NCBI GenBank assembly: GCA_938002085.1
Contig: CALLAT010000036.1
Span: 1 to 37,489 of the forward strand
DNA: 37,489 nt
Origin: an uncultured Pseudanabaenaceae cyanobacterium
GTDB taxonomy: Bacteria > Cyanobacteriota > Cyanobacteriia > PCC-9006 > JAAUQQ01
Direction: 5' to 3'
The notes below the pieces were generated by a model. That model saw nothing but the letters and a program-made list of their open reading frames with translations. It made no database searches and was not told where the DNA came from. How positions within the stretch are numbered: the first letter of the stretch is position 1; each line of letters starts with the position of its first letter. Made by a program: the position numbers and the translations under genes. Positions 16,815 through 25,916 of this stretch are shown here, piece after piece.

Positions 16815-16856
16815 CATGGCGATCGCTAAAATCCCAGGGGCTCAGCGATCGCCATG
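16815..16856. repeat. Inverted repeat built on two HIP1 octamers
   Basis: CATGGCGATCGCT (16815-16827) and AGCGATCGCCATG (16844-16856) are exact reverse complements, each with a HIP1 site GCGATCGC, around a 16-nt loop. The stop codon of the leftward CheW-like gene lies at the edge of the left arm, so the hairpin covers the end of that mRNA. Its loop also contains the GGGGCTC of the coding end. Confidence 0.75.
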
Positions 16857-17398
16857 TCCTCTGAGGTCATGAGGGAGGCCAGTTGTTGGGGGCTGAGTTG
16901 AGCATTGGCCTGGCTTTCGACCAGTTTGTTGGGGTTGAGCAAGAACTGTAGCGGCTGGTCTGCCGTTGTCTTAGTCATGCCGTCTACGCATTTCACCTCG
17001 TAGGTTTTAGGCAGGGGTAAGAGATCGCTATCCGCCATGCGACAGAGCGACGGGGGAGAGTCAATGGGCAGAACGATGCGATGCTCTAGGTCGGCAGCAG
17101 AGCCGGAGAGGGCTTCGATGATGAGGGCTATTTGCTGCTGGGAGGATTGCCCTGCGCTGGGGGCATTGTCTTCGGGACGGTTGAGGATTTGCTGGTCGGC
17201 GGAAACGACGGGCAGGATATCTCGCTCAAAGTTGATGTACCGGAGGGGATCGCAGTTGTGGTCAAAGACGATGGCTCGGTGAACGGCTTCGATGGGCATG
17301 AGGAAGCCGGTGCCGCTAATCTCGAACGTGATCAGCTGTTGTTGGGCCTCGACCTTGCGATCGTTGAGGCGGGGTAGGCGAGCAGCGCGGGTGGCCAT
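16826..17398 (-). CDS. Second CheW-like protein at the end of the chemotaxis operon
   Basis: The 190-aa protein has the start of a CheW-like fold (QQQLITFEISGTGFLMPIEAVHRAI, written here only as landmarks near residues 19-43) and a LPV strand near residue 62. The C-terminal part has a Cys and the segment TYEVKCVDGMTK followed by a helical tail with NPNKLV, a wording seen in CheW-like proteins at the ends of cyanobacterial tax operons. It lies 76 nt after the hybrid CheA gene and is probably cotranscribed. It may couple a receptor to CheA alternatively to the first CheW, or act as a modulator. The match is weaker than for the first CheW. Confidence 0.65.
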   Translation of the reverse strand: MATRAARLPRLNDRKVEAQQQLITFEISGTGFLMPIEAVHRAIVFDHNCDPLRYINFERDILPVVSADQQILNRPEDNAPSAGQSSQQQIALIIEALSGSAADLEHRIVLPIDSPPSLCRMADSDLLPLPKTYEVKCVDGMTKTTADQPLQFLLNPNKLVESQANAQLSPQQLASLMTSEDMAIAEPLGF

Positions 17399-17474
17399 GG
17401 GATGGAATCAGGAGGTGAATGGAATTGCTAGGGACAAAAGGGTCTCGTCCTACGAAATGCTTAGGGCCAAGGGG

Positions 17475-20400
17475 TTAAACCGCTGCCAACTCCGACAAGG
17501 CGAGAGAGTGGTGATCTGATGGTGTAGATAGGTCGATTAACTGTTTCAAGGTTTGTAGCAGTTCATTCTGTTTGAACGGCTTGGAGAAGTAGTCCGCTGC
17601 GCCCAGACTCATGGCCAACTGACGATGTTTGTCTCCGCTGCGGGAGGTGAGCATCACAACGGGAATGTCTTCGCAGTTTTCAATGCTCTTGACCTGGGCG
17701 AGGAAACCAAAGCCATCCAGACGAGGCATTTCCACATCGCTCATGATGACGTCGACTGCGATGCCCTCCTGGAGTTTTTCGATCGCATCTTGGCCATCCT
17801 TGGCCTGTTCCACGTGATAGCCTGCCTTTTCCAAGGTGATGCTGAGGAAGCGCCGCACGTTGATGGAGTCGTCAATCACGAGCACGGTGCGTTTGTTGCT
17901 CATGGCCACGGGGAGCGCTAGGCGTTGCTCATTCACGTCTTGACGTTGGGCATCCCGCAGAACCCAGTTCATGAGTTTTGCCATTTCGACTAGGGGAACG
18001 ACGCGGCCATCGCCCAGAACCACGCAGCCCGAGAAACCTTGGGGCAGATTGATGTTGCCTTCTACGGTACGGGTTGTGACTTCCTGCTCTCCCCAATAGC
18101 GATCGCATTCGATGGCGTAGGGCTCATCTCCATGGGTGACGATCAGGGCTGAGCTTTGATCAATGATGGGCGTGCTTTCGGTTTCCAACTTAATCAAGGG
18201 ACGGACAAAGTGGAGCCAGTCCTGCAGGTGCAGGAGGGGAACGGTGTAGCCTTGCCATGCCAGCAGGTTTTGCTCGGCAGCCTGAACAATGTTCTGTTGG
18301 TCTAGCAACAGCATCTCTTCCACGATGTTGGCGGGAAACGCCATGAGCATGCCTTGGCATTCCACAATCAGCACTCGCGTCACCGAGAGGGAGAGGGGCA
18401 CGGTGAGGGTGAAGGTGCTGCCTTGGCCCGCGCTGGTTGCTACGGTGATATCCCCCTGTATTTCGCGTAGGTTGCTGCGCACCACATCCATGCCTACGCC
18501 TCGACCGGAGAGGTTTGTGACTTTTTCTGCGGTACTAAAGCCCGGTTCAAAGATGAGATTGACCAGCTCTTTGTCGCCAGAGGCTTCGATTTCCGCTGGA
18601 GTGAGGCCCATGGTGAGGACTTTGCTGCGAATCTTCTCCAGGTTGATGCCTGCGCCGTCATCTCCGATGGTGATGGCCACTTGGTTGCCACGGTAGCTCG
18701 CGCCAATTTCGATATTGCCCTGGGGGGATTTGCCTTGGGCAAGGCGAGTCTCAGCATCTTCGATGCCATGGTCAAAGCAGTTGCGCAGCAGGTGCATGAG
18801 AGGATCTTGAAGCGCTTCCACGATGGTGCGCTCAATTAAGGTGCCGCCACCTCGAACCTGGAGCTCCACTTGCTTGTCATGGGCCATGGAGAGTTCCCGT
18901 AGCAGACGGGGGAAGCGATCTGTGATGGCCGAGAGGGGGCGCATTCGCATTTGGTTCATGCCCACTTGGAGTTGTTGGGCTGTGCGATTGAGTCCACGGG
19001 ACACCGTTTCGGTCTCACCGAGGGCCAGCTCAATATCGCTGGTGACTTCCTGGATTTGCACCACGCTTTCAATAATTTCTTGGGAGACAAGGTGCAGTTC
19101 GCTGTACTGATCCATTTCCAGCAGGTCGAAGCCGTTGGCCGTGGACTGTGTGGTCTGGGGGGCGGAGGTTTGTGCAGCATCGCTGTGGGCCGAGGCTGAC
19201 TGGGGTTGGCTGACCAGTTGCTGGGTGGCCCCGCGATCATAGGACTGGCGCAGGATGTTGTTGGCGCTGTCCAACGACTTAACGCGTTGGTTGAGTAAGG
19301 TAAACAAATTGCCGAGATAGCCCAGCTGTAGACCGAGTCCGTTGCGCTCGGTGGTGAGTTCGCCGAGGAGTTCACCCAGGCGTTCTAGCTTGCGCACAGA
19401 GACGCGAATACTGGTGTCTTTGTTCGATTTAGCGATGGGCTCAGGTTCTGACTCTCGGAGCATTTCTGAGGTGAGCTGCTCTGCTTGGATTGCGATCGCT
19501 TTAGCCTGGGCGTTGCTGCTACCTGAACTTTCGATCGTGGGTTCTACTCCCGTCTCTGGCTCCAGATTGGTGAACTCTGCAAGTTCCTCTAGGTCAAAGG
19601 CTTCGTCATGGAGAAACTGACTGACTAACGCTTCTGCTTCTAGCCCTGTGGGTTGCTGGGTTTCTAAGGGCTGGGTGAAAGGTGTCGGGGTCTCTGATGG
19701 AATAACAATAGAAGACTCAATGCTGGAGCTAGACCAATCCTCAATGAACTGGAGCGATGGGTCTAGTTTGCTGGTTGCGGTAACGCTTGGGCCTTGTTCT
19801 GCGCTAATTTCAGAGGCTTCAGTGAGGGGAGGACTCTCTGTTTCTGCTTCAGCAGTTGGGAACGGAGTGATGTCGTCCGCCGTTGCAACATCCAAGGCAA
19901 GTTCTTCTAGGGAGAAATCCTCGGGGGTCATGCCCTCGAAGAGGCTGTCTAGGACTGGATCATCAGCGATCTCGATCGCTTCTACCGCCCAACCTTCGGG
20001 ATTTTGCTCCACCTCGCTTAGCCCAGATTTATCGAAGCTGCTTTCAGCCGCTAGGTGAAGCTCAGGCTCCTGGTTCCTTGACGGGGTTTGCTCTGCTGGA
20101 TATTCAGGCTGTTCGATCGAGCTGCTAACAGCCTCAACCCAAGTGTCTTGGGTGATATCTGCCGCGTCTTCCTCGACCAAGCTGTCTTGGGGGCTGTTTT
20201 CTTCAGCTAAAGCATCTTGGGGATTGAGGCTGAAGATTCCCCCTAAGTCTATGGTGTTGTCCAAGGCTCCCGCAGCATTTAAGCAATCAGCGAGTTCCGT
20301 AAAGTCTGAGGTGCCGGTGAGCTTCCCCGCAGTCTCCTCGACATCATCAAGGGGAGCTTGGCTCTCTAAAGAAGCCGTCGCTGAAGATTCAGCTTCGCAT

Positions 20401-21266
20401 TCTGCTACAAAGGTTGTATCAGCATCTTGATCTGGCTGAGCTGCTGCGGGACTAGAAGCCATGGCAGCTTGCAGGGCTTTGGGAAGGGGGACTGTGTCCG
20501 GAATGAAATCGGCTTGGTCCACCAGAACAAGGCCGTGGCTGCGTCGAAGGGGCTTGAGTACGGCCTGGCAAACCTCAACGAGATGTTCGTCGGTGCAGTC
20601 CGTGCAGAGCTGTAAACCGTGATGACACAGGGCGGCAAACTGAACTAGGTCCAGCATTTCACCCAAGCTACCCATCTCGGCACAGGCGATGAGAAACTCC
20701 TGGCGTAGCAGGGGAATGTCTGGGTCTTGCATGGCCCCTTCGAGGCGATCTAAGCAGGGACCAATTTCACTTTCGAACAGCATGACGCCCATGTCGCCGC
20801 CTGCATCCGCAGCGAGGGTGGCTTGTTCGTCAGCGGCTGTGGGGTCACCGAGGCGATCATAGAGTTGATCCAGCAATGGCTGGGTGTTCTCTTGGAGCCA
20901 AGGTTCATCAATGGCTGAACGTTCCCGGCAGCGCTCCAGCATCTGCCGCATTTTATCCACCGCGTTGAGAAAGAGGCGTTCGAGTTCGCCTTCAGCCTCA
21001 TAGCGCCCCCCTTGAAGAACTTTGAAGAAGTCTTCCAAGCGGTGGGCCACTTGACTGAGTTCATGGAACCCCATTAATGCCGCGCCCCCCTTGATGGAGT
21101 GGGCGGCCCGCAGAATCCCATCCAGGGCTTCGCGGGGCAGTTTTTGCTGACCCAGTCCGAGTAAGGCTGACTCGATGGTGTCCAGATATTCCTGGGCTTC
21201 CTCCAGGAACTGGAGGCGCACTAGCCATTCCTGGTCTGAAACTTGGTCTGACATTTGGTCCGACAT
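17475..21266 (-). CDS. Hybrid CheA histidine kinase (PilL/PixL-like)
   Basis: The protein is 1263 aa. Domains: N-terminal HPt with AHSIKGGAALMGF (His56); a second HPt-like helical region without His (about 160-250); a 340-residue acidic, Ser/Glu-rich linker (about 275-612); a dimerisation segment starting VRKLERLGELLGELTTERN (about 622); an ATPase with N829 in RNCFDHG, GDDGAGI and SGRGVGMDVV; a CheW-like domain (about 960-1105); and an intact receiver (VIDDS, Asp1177, SKPF). This is the layout of cyanobacterial PixL/PilL, which phosphorylate PilG/PilH-type receivers to steer type IV pili. The N-terminus repeats (M/V)SDQ three times, so Met1 and Met5 are both possible starts. It lies 149 nt after the MCP gene. 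Confidence 0.93.
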   Translation of the reverse strand: MSDQMSDQVSDQEWLVRLQFLEEAQEYLDTIESALLGLGQQKLPREALDGILRAAHSIKGGAALMGFHELSQVAHRLEDFFKVLQGGRYEAEGELERLFLNAVDKMRQMLERCRERSAIDEPWLQENTQPLLDQLYDRLGDPTAADEQATLAADAGGDMGVMLFESEIGPCLDRLEGAMQDPDIPLLRQEFLIACAEMGSLGEMLDLVQFAALCHHGLQLCTDCTDEHLVEVCQAVLKPLRRSHGLVLVDQADFIPDTVPLPKALQAAMASSPAAAQPDQDADTTFVAECEAESSATASLESQAPLDDVEETAGKLTGTSDFTELADCLNAAGALDNTIDLGGIFSLNPQDALAEENSPQDSLVEEDAADITQDTWVEAVSSSIEQPEYPAEQTPSRNQEPELHLAAESSFDKSGLSEVEQNPEGWAVEAIEIADDPVLDSLFEGMTPEDFSLEELALDVATADDITPFPTAEAETESPPLTEASEISAEQGPSVTATSKLDPSLQFIEDWSSSSIESSIVIPSETPTPFTQPLETQQPTGLEAEALVSQFLHDEAFDLEELAEFTNLEPETGVEPTIESSGSSNAQAKAIAIQAEQLTSEMLRESEPEPIAKSNKDTSIRVSVRKLERLGELLGELTTERNGLGLQLGYLGNLFTLLNQRVKSLDSANNILRQSYDRGATQQLVSQPQSASAHSDAAQTSAPQTTQSTANGFDLLEMDQYSELHLVSQEIIESVVQIQEVTSDIELALGETETVSRGLNRTAQQLQVGMNQMRMRPLSAITDRFPRLLRELSMAHDKQVELQVRGGGTLIERTIVEALQDPLMHLLRNCFDHGIEDAETRLAQGKSPQGNIEIGASYRGNQVAITIGDDGAGINLEKIRSKVLTMGLTPAEIEASGDKELVNLIFEPGFSTAEKVTNLSGRGVGMDVVRSNLREIQGDITVATSAGQGSTFTLTVPLSLSVTRVLIVECQGMLMAFPANIVEEMLLLDQQNIVQAAEQNLLAWQGYTVPLLHLQDWLHFVRPLIKLETESTPIIDQSSALIVTHGDEPYAIECDRYWGEQEVTTRTVEGNINLPQGFSGCVVLGDGRVVPLVEMAKLMNWVLRDAQRQDVNEQRLALPVAMSNKRTVLVIDDSINVRRFLSITLEKAGYHVEQAKDGQDAIEKLQEGIAVDVIMSDVEMPRLDGFGFLAQVKSIENCEDIPVVMLTSRSGDKHRQLAMSLGAADYFSKPFKQNELLQTLKQLIDLSTPSDHHSLALSELAAV

Positions 21267-21415
21267 CTGAATCTGGAATCCTAAAACGGGGTTGACGAAG
21301 ATGGGGATGGGACGGGAGGAAGCGATCGCCTCCTCCTATCGCCACTGGGAACCCAGGGCCAGATTGTCTGTTGTCGTGGTGGACGATCTGGCGACTAGAG
21401 TTTCGAAACCATGAA

Positions 21416-24271
21416 CTAGTTGGCGCTCTCCACGGTGAAGGCATTCACCGAACGTTGCATTTCCTCGGTGATTTCTGCCGTAGCTTGCAAAGAATCCGAG
21501 ATATCGCGGGAAGCATGGGAGGTCTCCGTGGAGACTTGGGCGACGTGAGCCATCATTTGCTTCACCTGCTCGGACACGTTGGCCTGGGTTGTCGTTTCGT
21601 TCGAAATCCGCTGGAAAGCTCCGTTAACTTCGCGAGACACTGTCAGGATTTGCTCCAGACTCTTTTTGGCCTCTTCTACAGAGCGCGTCCCTTCGACCAC
21701 CTGGCTGGTGCTGGTTTCCATCGCAGCTACAACGTTGCTTGTTTCCGTCTGAATGGCCGCAATAATGTGCTCAATTTCCTTGGTCGCAAGGGCCGACTGG
21801 GCTGCCAAGGCACCTACTTCCTCGGCTACGACGGCAAAGCCTCGGCCTTCTTCGCCCGCCCGGGCAGCCTCAATACCGGCGTTAACCGCTAGGAGATTCG
21901 TCTTCAAGGCAATTTGGTTAATCAGCTCAACCACCTTAGAAATCTGTTGAGAAGATTCGCCCAGGCGCTTCACCTGTTTGGCTGTATCTGCAACAGTTTG
22001 GCGGACCTGGGAAATACTGCTTACCGTGCTTTCCATGGCCTCACCCCCCGCTTTGGCCGTGGCCTCAGCAGCTTGGGAAGCTTGGGCCGCTTCGGTGGCT
22101 TGCTGGGCGACTTTTTGGAGGGTACTGGTCATCTCCTCAATGGAGGCCAGGGTGATGTTTATTTGAGTCGCCTGTTCAGTGGCGTCCTGGGACAACTGGC
22201 GAATGGATTGCCCATCGGTGTTAACAGAATCATGGACCTGGCTTGATGCCTGTTTCACTTGGGTGACAACGTCACGCAGGTTTTCCACAATGGCATTGAA
22301 AAAGTCTGCCACAATGCCAATCTCACCATCGGTGATTTGAGCGCGAACGGTGAGGTCACCGCTGCTGGCGCCTTCGACGTCAGATAGTAGTCCCATCAAT
22401 TCCCGCTGGAGGTTTGCGTTTTTGGTTTGGGCTTCGCGGATTTGGGCTTGGGTTTGGAGAAAGCTTTCGACTGAGGTCAGCGCGATACCGAGGCGGTTGG
22501 CCAGCTGAGTGAGTTGATTAATGTCGTTGTCAGTCCATGTCCTGTCTGGGTCGCAGGCTTGGAGGCTGAGCCAGCCGTAGCAATCGTGGTTAACGATGAC
22601 GGGGGCATAAAGAAGGGATTCCACCTGGAGAGACTGGAGTTGCTGTTGGAGCTCTGCTGGGAAATCTGCTTCACTGAGCCGAGGGTAGGCTTGGGTGGCT
22701 TGTTCGTCCTGGAAGCGAGAAAATTGCTCGTCAGAGAAGGCTGCTAGGGATTGGCCCAGGCTGCTGGGTAAATGAGATTTTGCCGCTTCGGCTAGGATGG
22801 TCCTACTGCCGTTGGGGCCTGTCATCCGGGCAAATGTGACGCGATCGCCGCCCATCTGTTGTTGAATTTCCTGGAGGATTTGCCCCAGGGGAATTGCCAA
22901 CTCGTCAGTGCTTTTTAAGCGACCGATCTCGGCTAGCGTCGCTTCCAAACGTGCATCAGATTCCTGCTCGGTCAAGATGCTCTGAAGCTGGTCACCCATT
23001 TGATTGATGTTTTGCCCCAGCAGAACCAGTTCATCGCCCCCGTTAGCCACATGCAAGCGAGCATCTAATTGGCCGAGACCGATCTGCTCCACCACCTTGG
23101 CTGCCTGTAGTACAGGTTTAGTCGCTTGGCTGGCGAGATAAACAGCAATCAGGCTCACGATACCTGTGACTGCCGCTGTGCCAAATAGCAGGGTGATGAG
23201 CAACTGCTTTTGGGAGGCAAAGATGATCTCTCTATCGGTGCTGATCATGGCAGACCACTTTAAGTCTGGGAGATCAACGCGGGATGAGAAAGGGGAAAAA
23301 CTGGCCAGCTGAGCCTGACCATTATTTTGGTTTATGGTCGAGACGTTACCCGCTTCGCGAGAGTCCCATAATGTATCCAGTTCGCCAAAGTCATCAGTTA
23401 GTGGAACACCGACTTGCTCTTTGTTGAGTGCTTCAATAATGAGGCCGTTTGCATCGACGATGTAAGACTGTTCGCCGTTGGCATCAAAGCTTTGGAGGAT
23501 AGGAGCGAGAGCACTCGTGGGCATGCGGCTTCTGACCACGCCAATCATGTCACCGGTCTCGCTGTTGAAGATGGGAGCTGCTAGGTACACCGCAACTTCG
23601 CCCGTGGTTTGGGAGACCTTGGGTTGGCTAATGTAAGGCTTTTGGGTTTCAAGAACCGCTTGAATATAATCGCGGTCTGCGTGGTTTGAAAGAACTTTGC
23701 CCTCGGTGGATTGGGCGATCACATCCCCTTCGAGATCGAAGGCTGCAATGCTGGAGTAGACACCGGATTGTTGACGGTAGAACTCTAGTTGTTCCTGCTT
23801 TTCCGCGAGGCTCATACTGACCCGCACATTGGGATTGGCGAGGAAGGGGGAACGGGACAACACCTGAATATCGCCGTAACGTTCAAACATAAAGGCATTG
23901 GTACGCTCGGCCATTCCACTGGCACGGGTTAGGGATGCAGCAGTGAGTTTTTGCTCTAGCGCTGTGGAGCTAATGCTGTAGGCCAAGCTGCCGAGGGTTA
24001 AGGTCGGTAGCGTTGCGAGGAGAATGGCCGTCAAAGTTGCTTTGCCTTTAAGACCCAGCTGTTTCAAGGTTCCTTTGCGAGGTGCGGTTGAAGATTTTTG
24101 TGAGGTCACTGGAGCGGCTTGGTTGGCAGGAGAAGCTTGTTCCAGGTTGTGAACGACTTCCAAGGCGATCGCCTGGAACTCTTCAGGGTGTGGCGTTAGG
24201 CTGTCTAACTCTGGAATGTTTGCCTCAATCTCTGTAGTGATCTCTGGGCGGGCTTCGTTGGGGCTAACCAT
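21416..24271 (-). CDS. Methyl-accepting chemotaxis protein (PilJ-like)
   Basis: I use the ATG at 24271 (951 aa), which has AAGG nine bases upstream; the open frame extends 17 codons further to a TTG. Order: about 75 cytoplasmic residues, transmembrane helix (about 78-100), a dCache-type periplasmic domain (about 110-355), second helix (about 358-381), HAMP, GAF (about 445-605), a second HAMP-like stretch, and an MCP signalling domain with the hairpin tip [20 protein letters not shown]. The GAF has no cysteine where cyanobacteriochromes bind bilin, so it is not a PixJ-type photoreceptor. It probably senses an external ligand, through the dCache domain, for CheA. The 350-bp gap upstream holds the DnaA-box cluster. 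Confidence 0.92.
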   Translation of the reverse strand: MVSPNEARPEITTEIEANIPELDSLTPHPEEFQAIALEVVHNLEQASPANQAAPVTSQKSSTAPRKGTLKQLGLKGKATLTAILLATLPTLTLGSLAYSISSTALEQKLTAASLTRASGMAERTNAFMFERYGDIQVLSRSPFLANPNVRVSMSLAEKQEQLEFYRQQSGVYSSIAAFDLEGDVIAQSTEGKVLSNHADRDYIQAVLETQKPYISQPKVSQTTGEVAVYLAAPIFNSETGDMIGVVRSRMPTSALAPILQSFDANGEQSYIVDANGLIIEALNKEQVGVPLTDDFGELDTLWDSREAGNVSTINQNNGQAQLASFSPFSSRVDLPDLKWSAMISTDREIIFASQKQLLITLLFGTAAVTGIVSLIAVYLASQATKPVLQAAKVVEQIGLGQLDARLHVANGGDELVLLGQNINQMGDQLQSILTEQESDARLEATLAEIGRLKSTDELAIPLGQILQEIQQQMGGDRVTFARMTGPNGSRTILAEAAKSHLPSSLGQSLAAFSDEQFSRFQDEQATQAYPRLSEADFPAELQQQLQSLQVESLLYAPVIVNHDCYGWLSLQACDPDRTWTDNDINQLTQLANRLGIALTSVESFLQTQAQIREAQTKNANLQRELMGLLSDVEGASSGDLTVRAQITDGEIGIVADFFNAIVENLRDVVTQVKQASSQVHDSVNTDGQSIRQLSQDATEQATQINITLASIEEMTSTLQKVAQQATEAAQASQAAEATAKAGGEAMESTVSSISQVRQTVADTAKQVKRLGESSQQISKVVELINQIALKTNLLAVNAGIEAARAGEEGRGFAVVAEEVGALAAQSALATKEIEHIIAAIQTETSNVVAAMETSTSQVVEGTRSVEEAKKSLEQILTVSREVNGAFQRISNETTTQANVSEQVKQMMAHVAQVSTETSHASRDISDSLQATAEITEEMQRSVNAFTVESAN

Positions 24272-24628
24272 GTCGTAAAACCTTAGCTGGGGTAACTGGC
24301 AAAGAAAAATGGGCAAATGCAAAACGGAGCTTTATCCAACCCAGAATCACTGAGTCTGCAGGGTGCCAAGTGAGGCTGCTTATCAGACCGTCGACTGGGC
24401 AATACGACCGCGTAAATGATTGAGGCTGGGCATCGTCTCAAGCAATGGACTGGTATTGATCCAGGGCAAGAGTGCAGTGAGGAGATGTCATTGAAGCGGG
24501 CTAAATCTACAGCTGGCTCAAGAGCTAAGCGCATCTTGTCCACAGAGTTTTTCCACAATCTGTGGAAAACTGTGGAAAAAATAGAGATAGCTGTGCAAAA
24601 CCTGGGGGAAAGTCTGTGCAAAACAGAG
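24272..24628. other. Gap between cheW and the MCP gene
   Basis: This 357-bp gap is unusually long for genes within one operon. Its cheW-proximal third is the DnaA-box-like cluster (24536-24623). The rest has no clear gene; a promoter for the MCP-cheA-cheW2 part may lie here. Confidence 0.5.
24536..24623. promoter_or_regulatory. Cluster of DnaA-box-like nonamers
   Basis: Six nine-base sites match or nearly match TTTTCCACA, which I recall as the cyanobacterial DnaA box: 24536-24544 (TTGTCCACA), 24549-24557 (exact, plus strand), 24561-24569 and 24571-24579 (exact, minus strand), 24592-24600 and 24615-24623 (TTTTGCACA, minus strand). A seventh exact copy lies at 24770-24778 inside cheW. Starts are spaced 13, 12, 10, 21 and 23 bases apart, close to helical turns. 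DnaA binding would be consistent with this; other regulators are possible. Confidence 0.55.
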
Positions 24629-25345
24629 CTATGCTCGATAGCCGCTATAGCTTGAAATAGCGACTGCGTCTAGAACGAGGAGCATTTCACTTTCTTGGGG
24701 AATACAGCCCTTGAGGTAAGGAATTAATCCTGGGGAAAGTTCGTTATCAATGGCGGATTGAATCACTTCTGTGGAAAAACGAGCCACGCCTTGAACCTCT
24801 TGAACCGCTAGGCCGATGGACTTGTTGTTGACCCGCAGAATGGCCAAATGATATTCGGGCGATCGCGGATCAAGCGGTGTCAGGCCAAACAGCTCAGGCA
24901 AGTCGATGACCCAGAAGATGCGACTGCGGTGATTGAGGAGTCCCATGACCGGCGTGGGCATGTTGGGCATGACTGCCAAACGCTGTTGCGGAATGACCAA
25001 TACCTCTTGAGCCTGATCCGTGTTGACGGCGGCTAAATGGTTGTCATCCAAGCGCAGACGAATATGGGGATTGCCTATGGCCTTGGCGTTTCCTTCACCC
25101 TGGGGGGTGATTTGGGGAATGGAGGCTAAGGCGATCTCGGTCGCGAGTGCAACTGTTTCGCTAACGGTGATTTCTCCAGCTTTGTTTGTGCCAGTGACTT
25201 CGGCTGCGTTGTCGCCCGAGATGGGAGCGGAGATCCCGTAGGAAGCGGACTCCGCTATCTCTGCTCCATCGCCATCCCAAGCTGTCTCCTCCAAGCTGTT
25301 TTCTGGAGTATCGGAGGTCAGTTCATTTGTCGTAGAATTCGCCAT
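24629..25345 (-). CDS. CheW-type coupling protein (PilI/PixI-like)
   Basis: The 238-aa protein has an unstructured, acidic N-terminal stretch of about 80 residues followed by a CheW domain (about 85-230), recognised by MPTPVMGLLNHRSRIFWVIDL and, later, GLAVQEVQGVARF and LIPYLKGC. It should link the MCP to the hybrid CheA. It begins only 6 nt after the CheY-like gene, so the two are almost certainly cotranscribed. The protein is longer than a minimal CheW because of the N-terminal extension. Confidence 0.9.
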   Translation of the reverse strand: MANSTTNELTSDTPENSLEETAWDGDGAEIAESASYGISAPISGDNAAEVTGTNKAGEITVSETVALATEIALASIPQITPQGEGNAKAIGNPHIRLRLDDNHLAAVNTDQAQEVLVIPQQRLAVMPNMPTPVMGLLNHRSRIFWVIDLPELFGLTPLDPRSPEYHLAILRVNNKSIGLAVQEVQGVARFSTEVIQSAIDNELSPGLIPYLKGCIPQESEMLLVLDAVAISSYSGYRA

Positions 25346-25351
25346 GGTCCT

Positions 25352-25714
25352 TTACCCCACGACGAAAGTTACCGCGTTGACGATCTCTTCCTTGCTATAG
25401 GGCTTGGTGATGTAGACGTTGATGCCTTGCTTCATACCCCAAAGGCGATCGAGCTCTTGGTTTTTAGAAGTACAGGCAATAATCGGCAAGGTTTTTGTTT
25501 TAGGGTTTTTCTTCAGAGTTCGGCACAATTCCAGTCCGCTCATGCCTGGCATCACCAAATCAGTTACGACCAGATCTGGTGATGCAGATTCTAGTTTTTG
25601 CAATGCTTCATTGCCATTGCTGGCATCAATGACGAGGTGACCTGCTTCTTTGAGGTAACCAGTCATGAGTTCGCGTTCGGAAGCGGTGTCTTCGACAAGG
25701 AGAATAGTAGCCAT
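25352..25714 (-). CDS. CheY-like response regulator (PilH/PixH-like)
   Basis: This is a single receiver of 120 aa with complete chemistry: VEDTAS acid pair (Glu8, Asp9), acceptor Asp52 in VVTDLVMPG, the TSK segment and ITKPY lysine. No output domain. In cyanobacterial tax operons a short receiver follows the PATAN regulator and precedes CheW, as here. It should take phosphate from the hybrid CheA, acting on pilus motors or as a phosphate sink. Confidence 0.93.
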   Translation of the reverse strand: MATILLVEDTASERELMTGYLKEAGHLVIDASNGNEALQKLESASPDLVVTDLVMPGMSGLELCRTLKKNPKTKTLPIIACTSKNQELDRLWGMKQGINVYITKPYSKEEIVNAVTFVVG

Positions 25715-25916
25715 GGTTGATCGGATTTAAGTCTGAACTGTGGGGATAGCGAGCCTTTATAGAAGCAAGCCGATCCCAGCACAGGCTGGCAAAGATGAGG
25801 GAGATAAAAGCACGCTGACCTAGGACCTAGGGCAAGCTATTGGATGGCTTTTGCAACAAAAACCATGCGATAACCTGCCTCATTCATCCAATCTCTAGGA
25901 ATTGAATTGGAGCAAT

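Noticed and set aside
22380-22990. MCP GAF as a bilin-binding photoreceptor domain
   Set aside because: The Cys-His position aligns with non-cysteine residues; the cysteine in LSLQACDP corresponds to the later HQC position, which does not carry the chromophore.
24536-24623. Calling the DnaA-box-like cluster the chromosome origin
   Set aside because: No dnaA, dnaN or other origin-linked gene is nearby and skew cannot be computed here. Kept as a regulatory candidate only.
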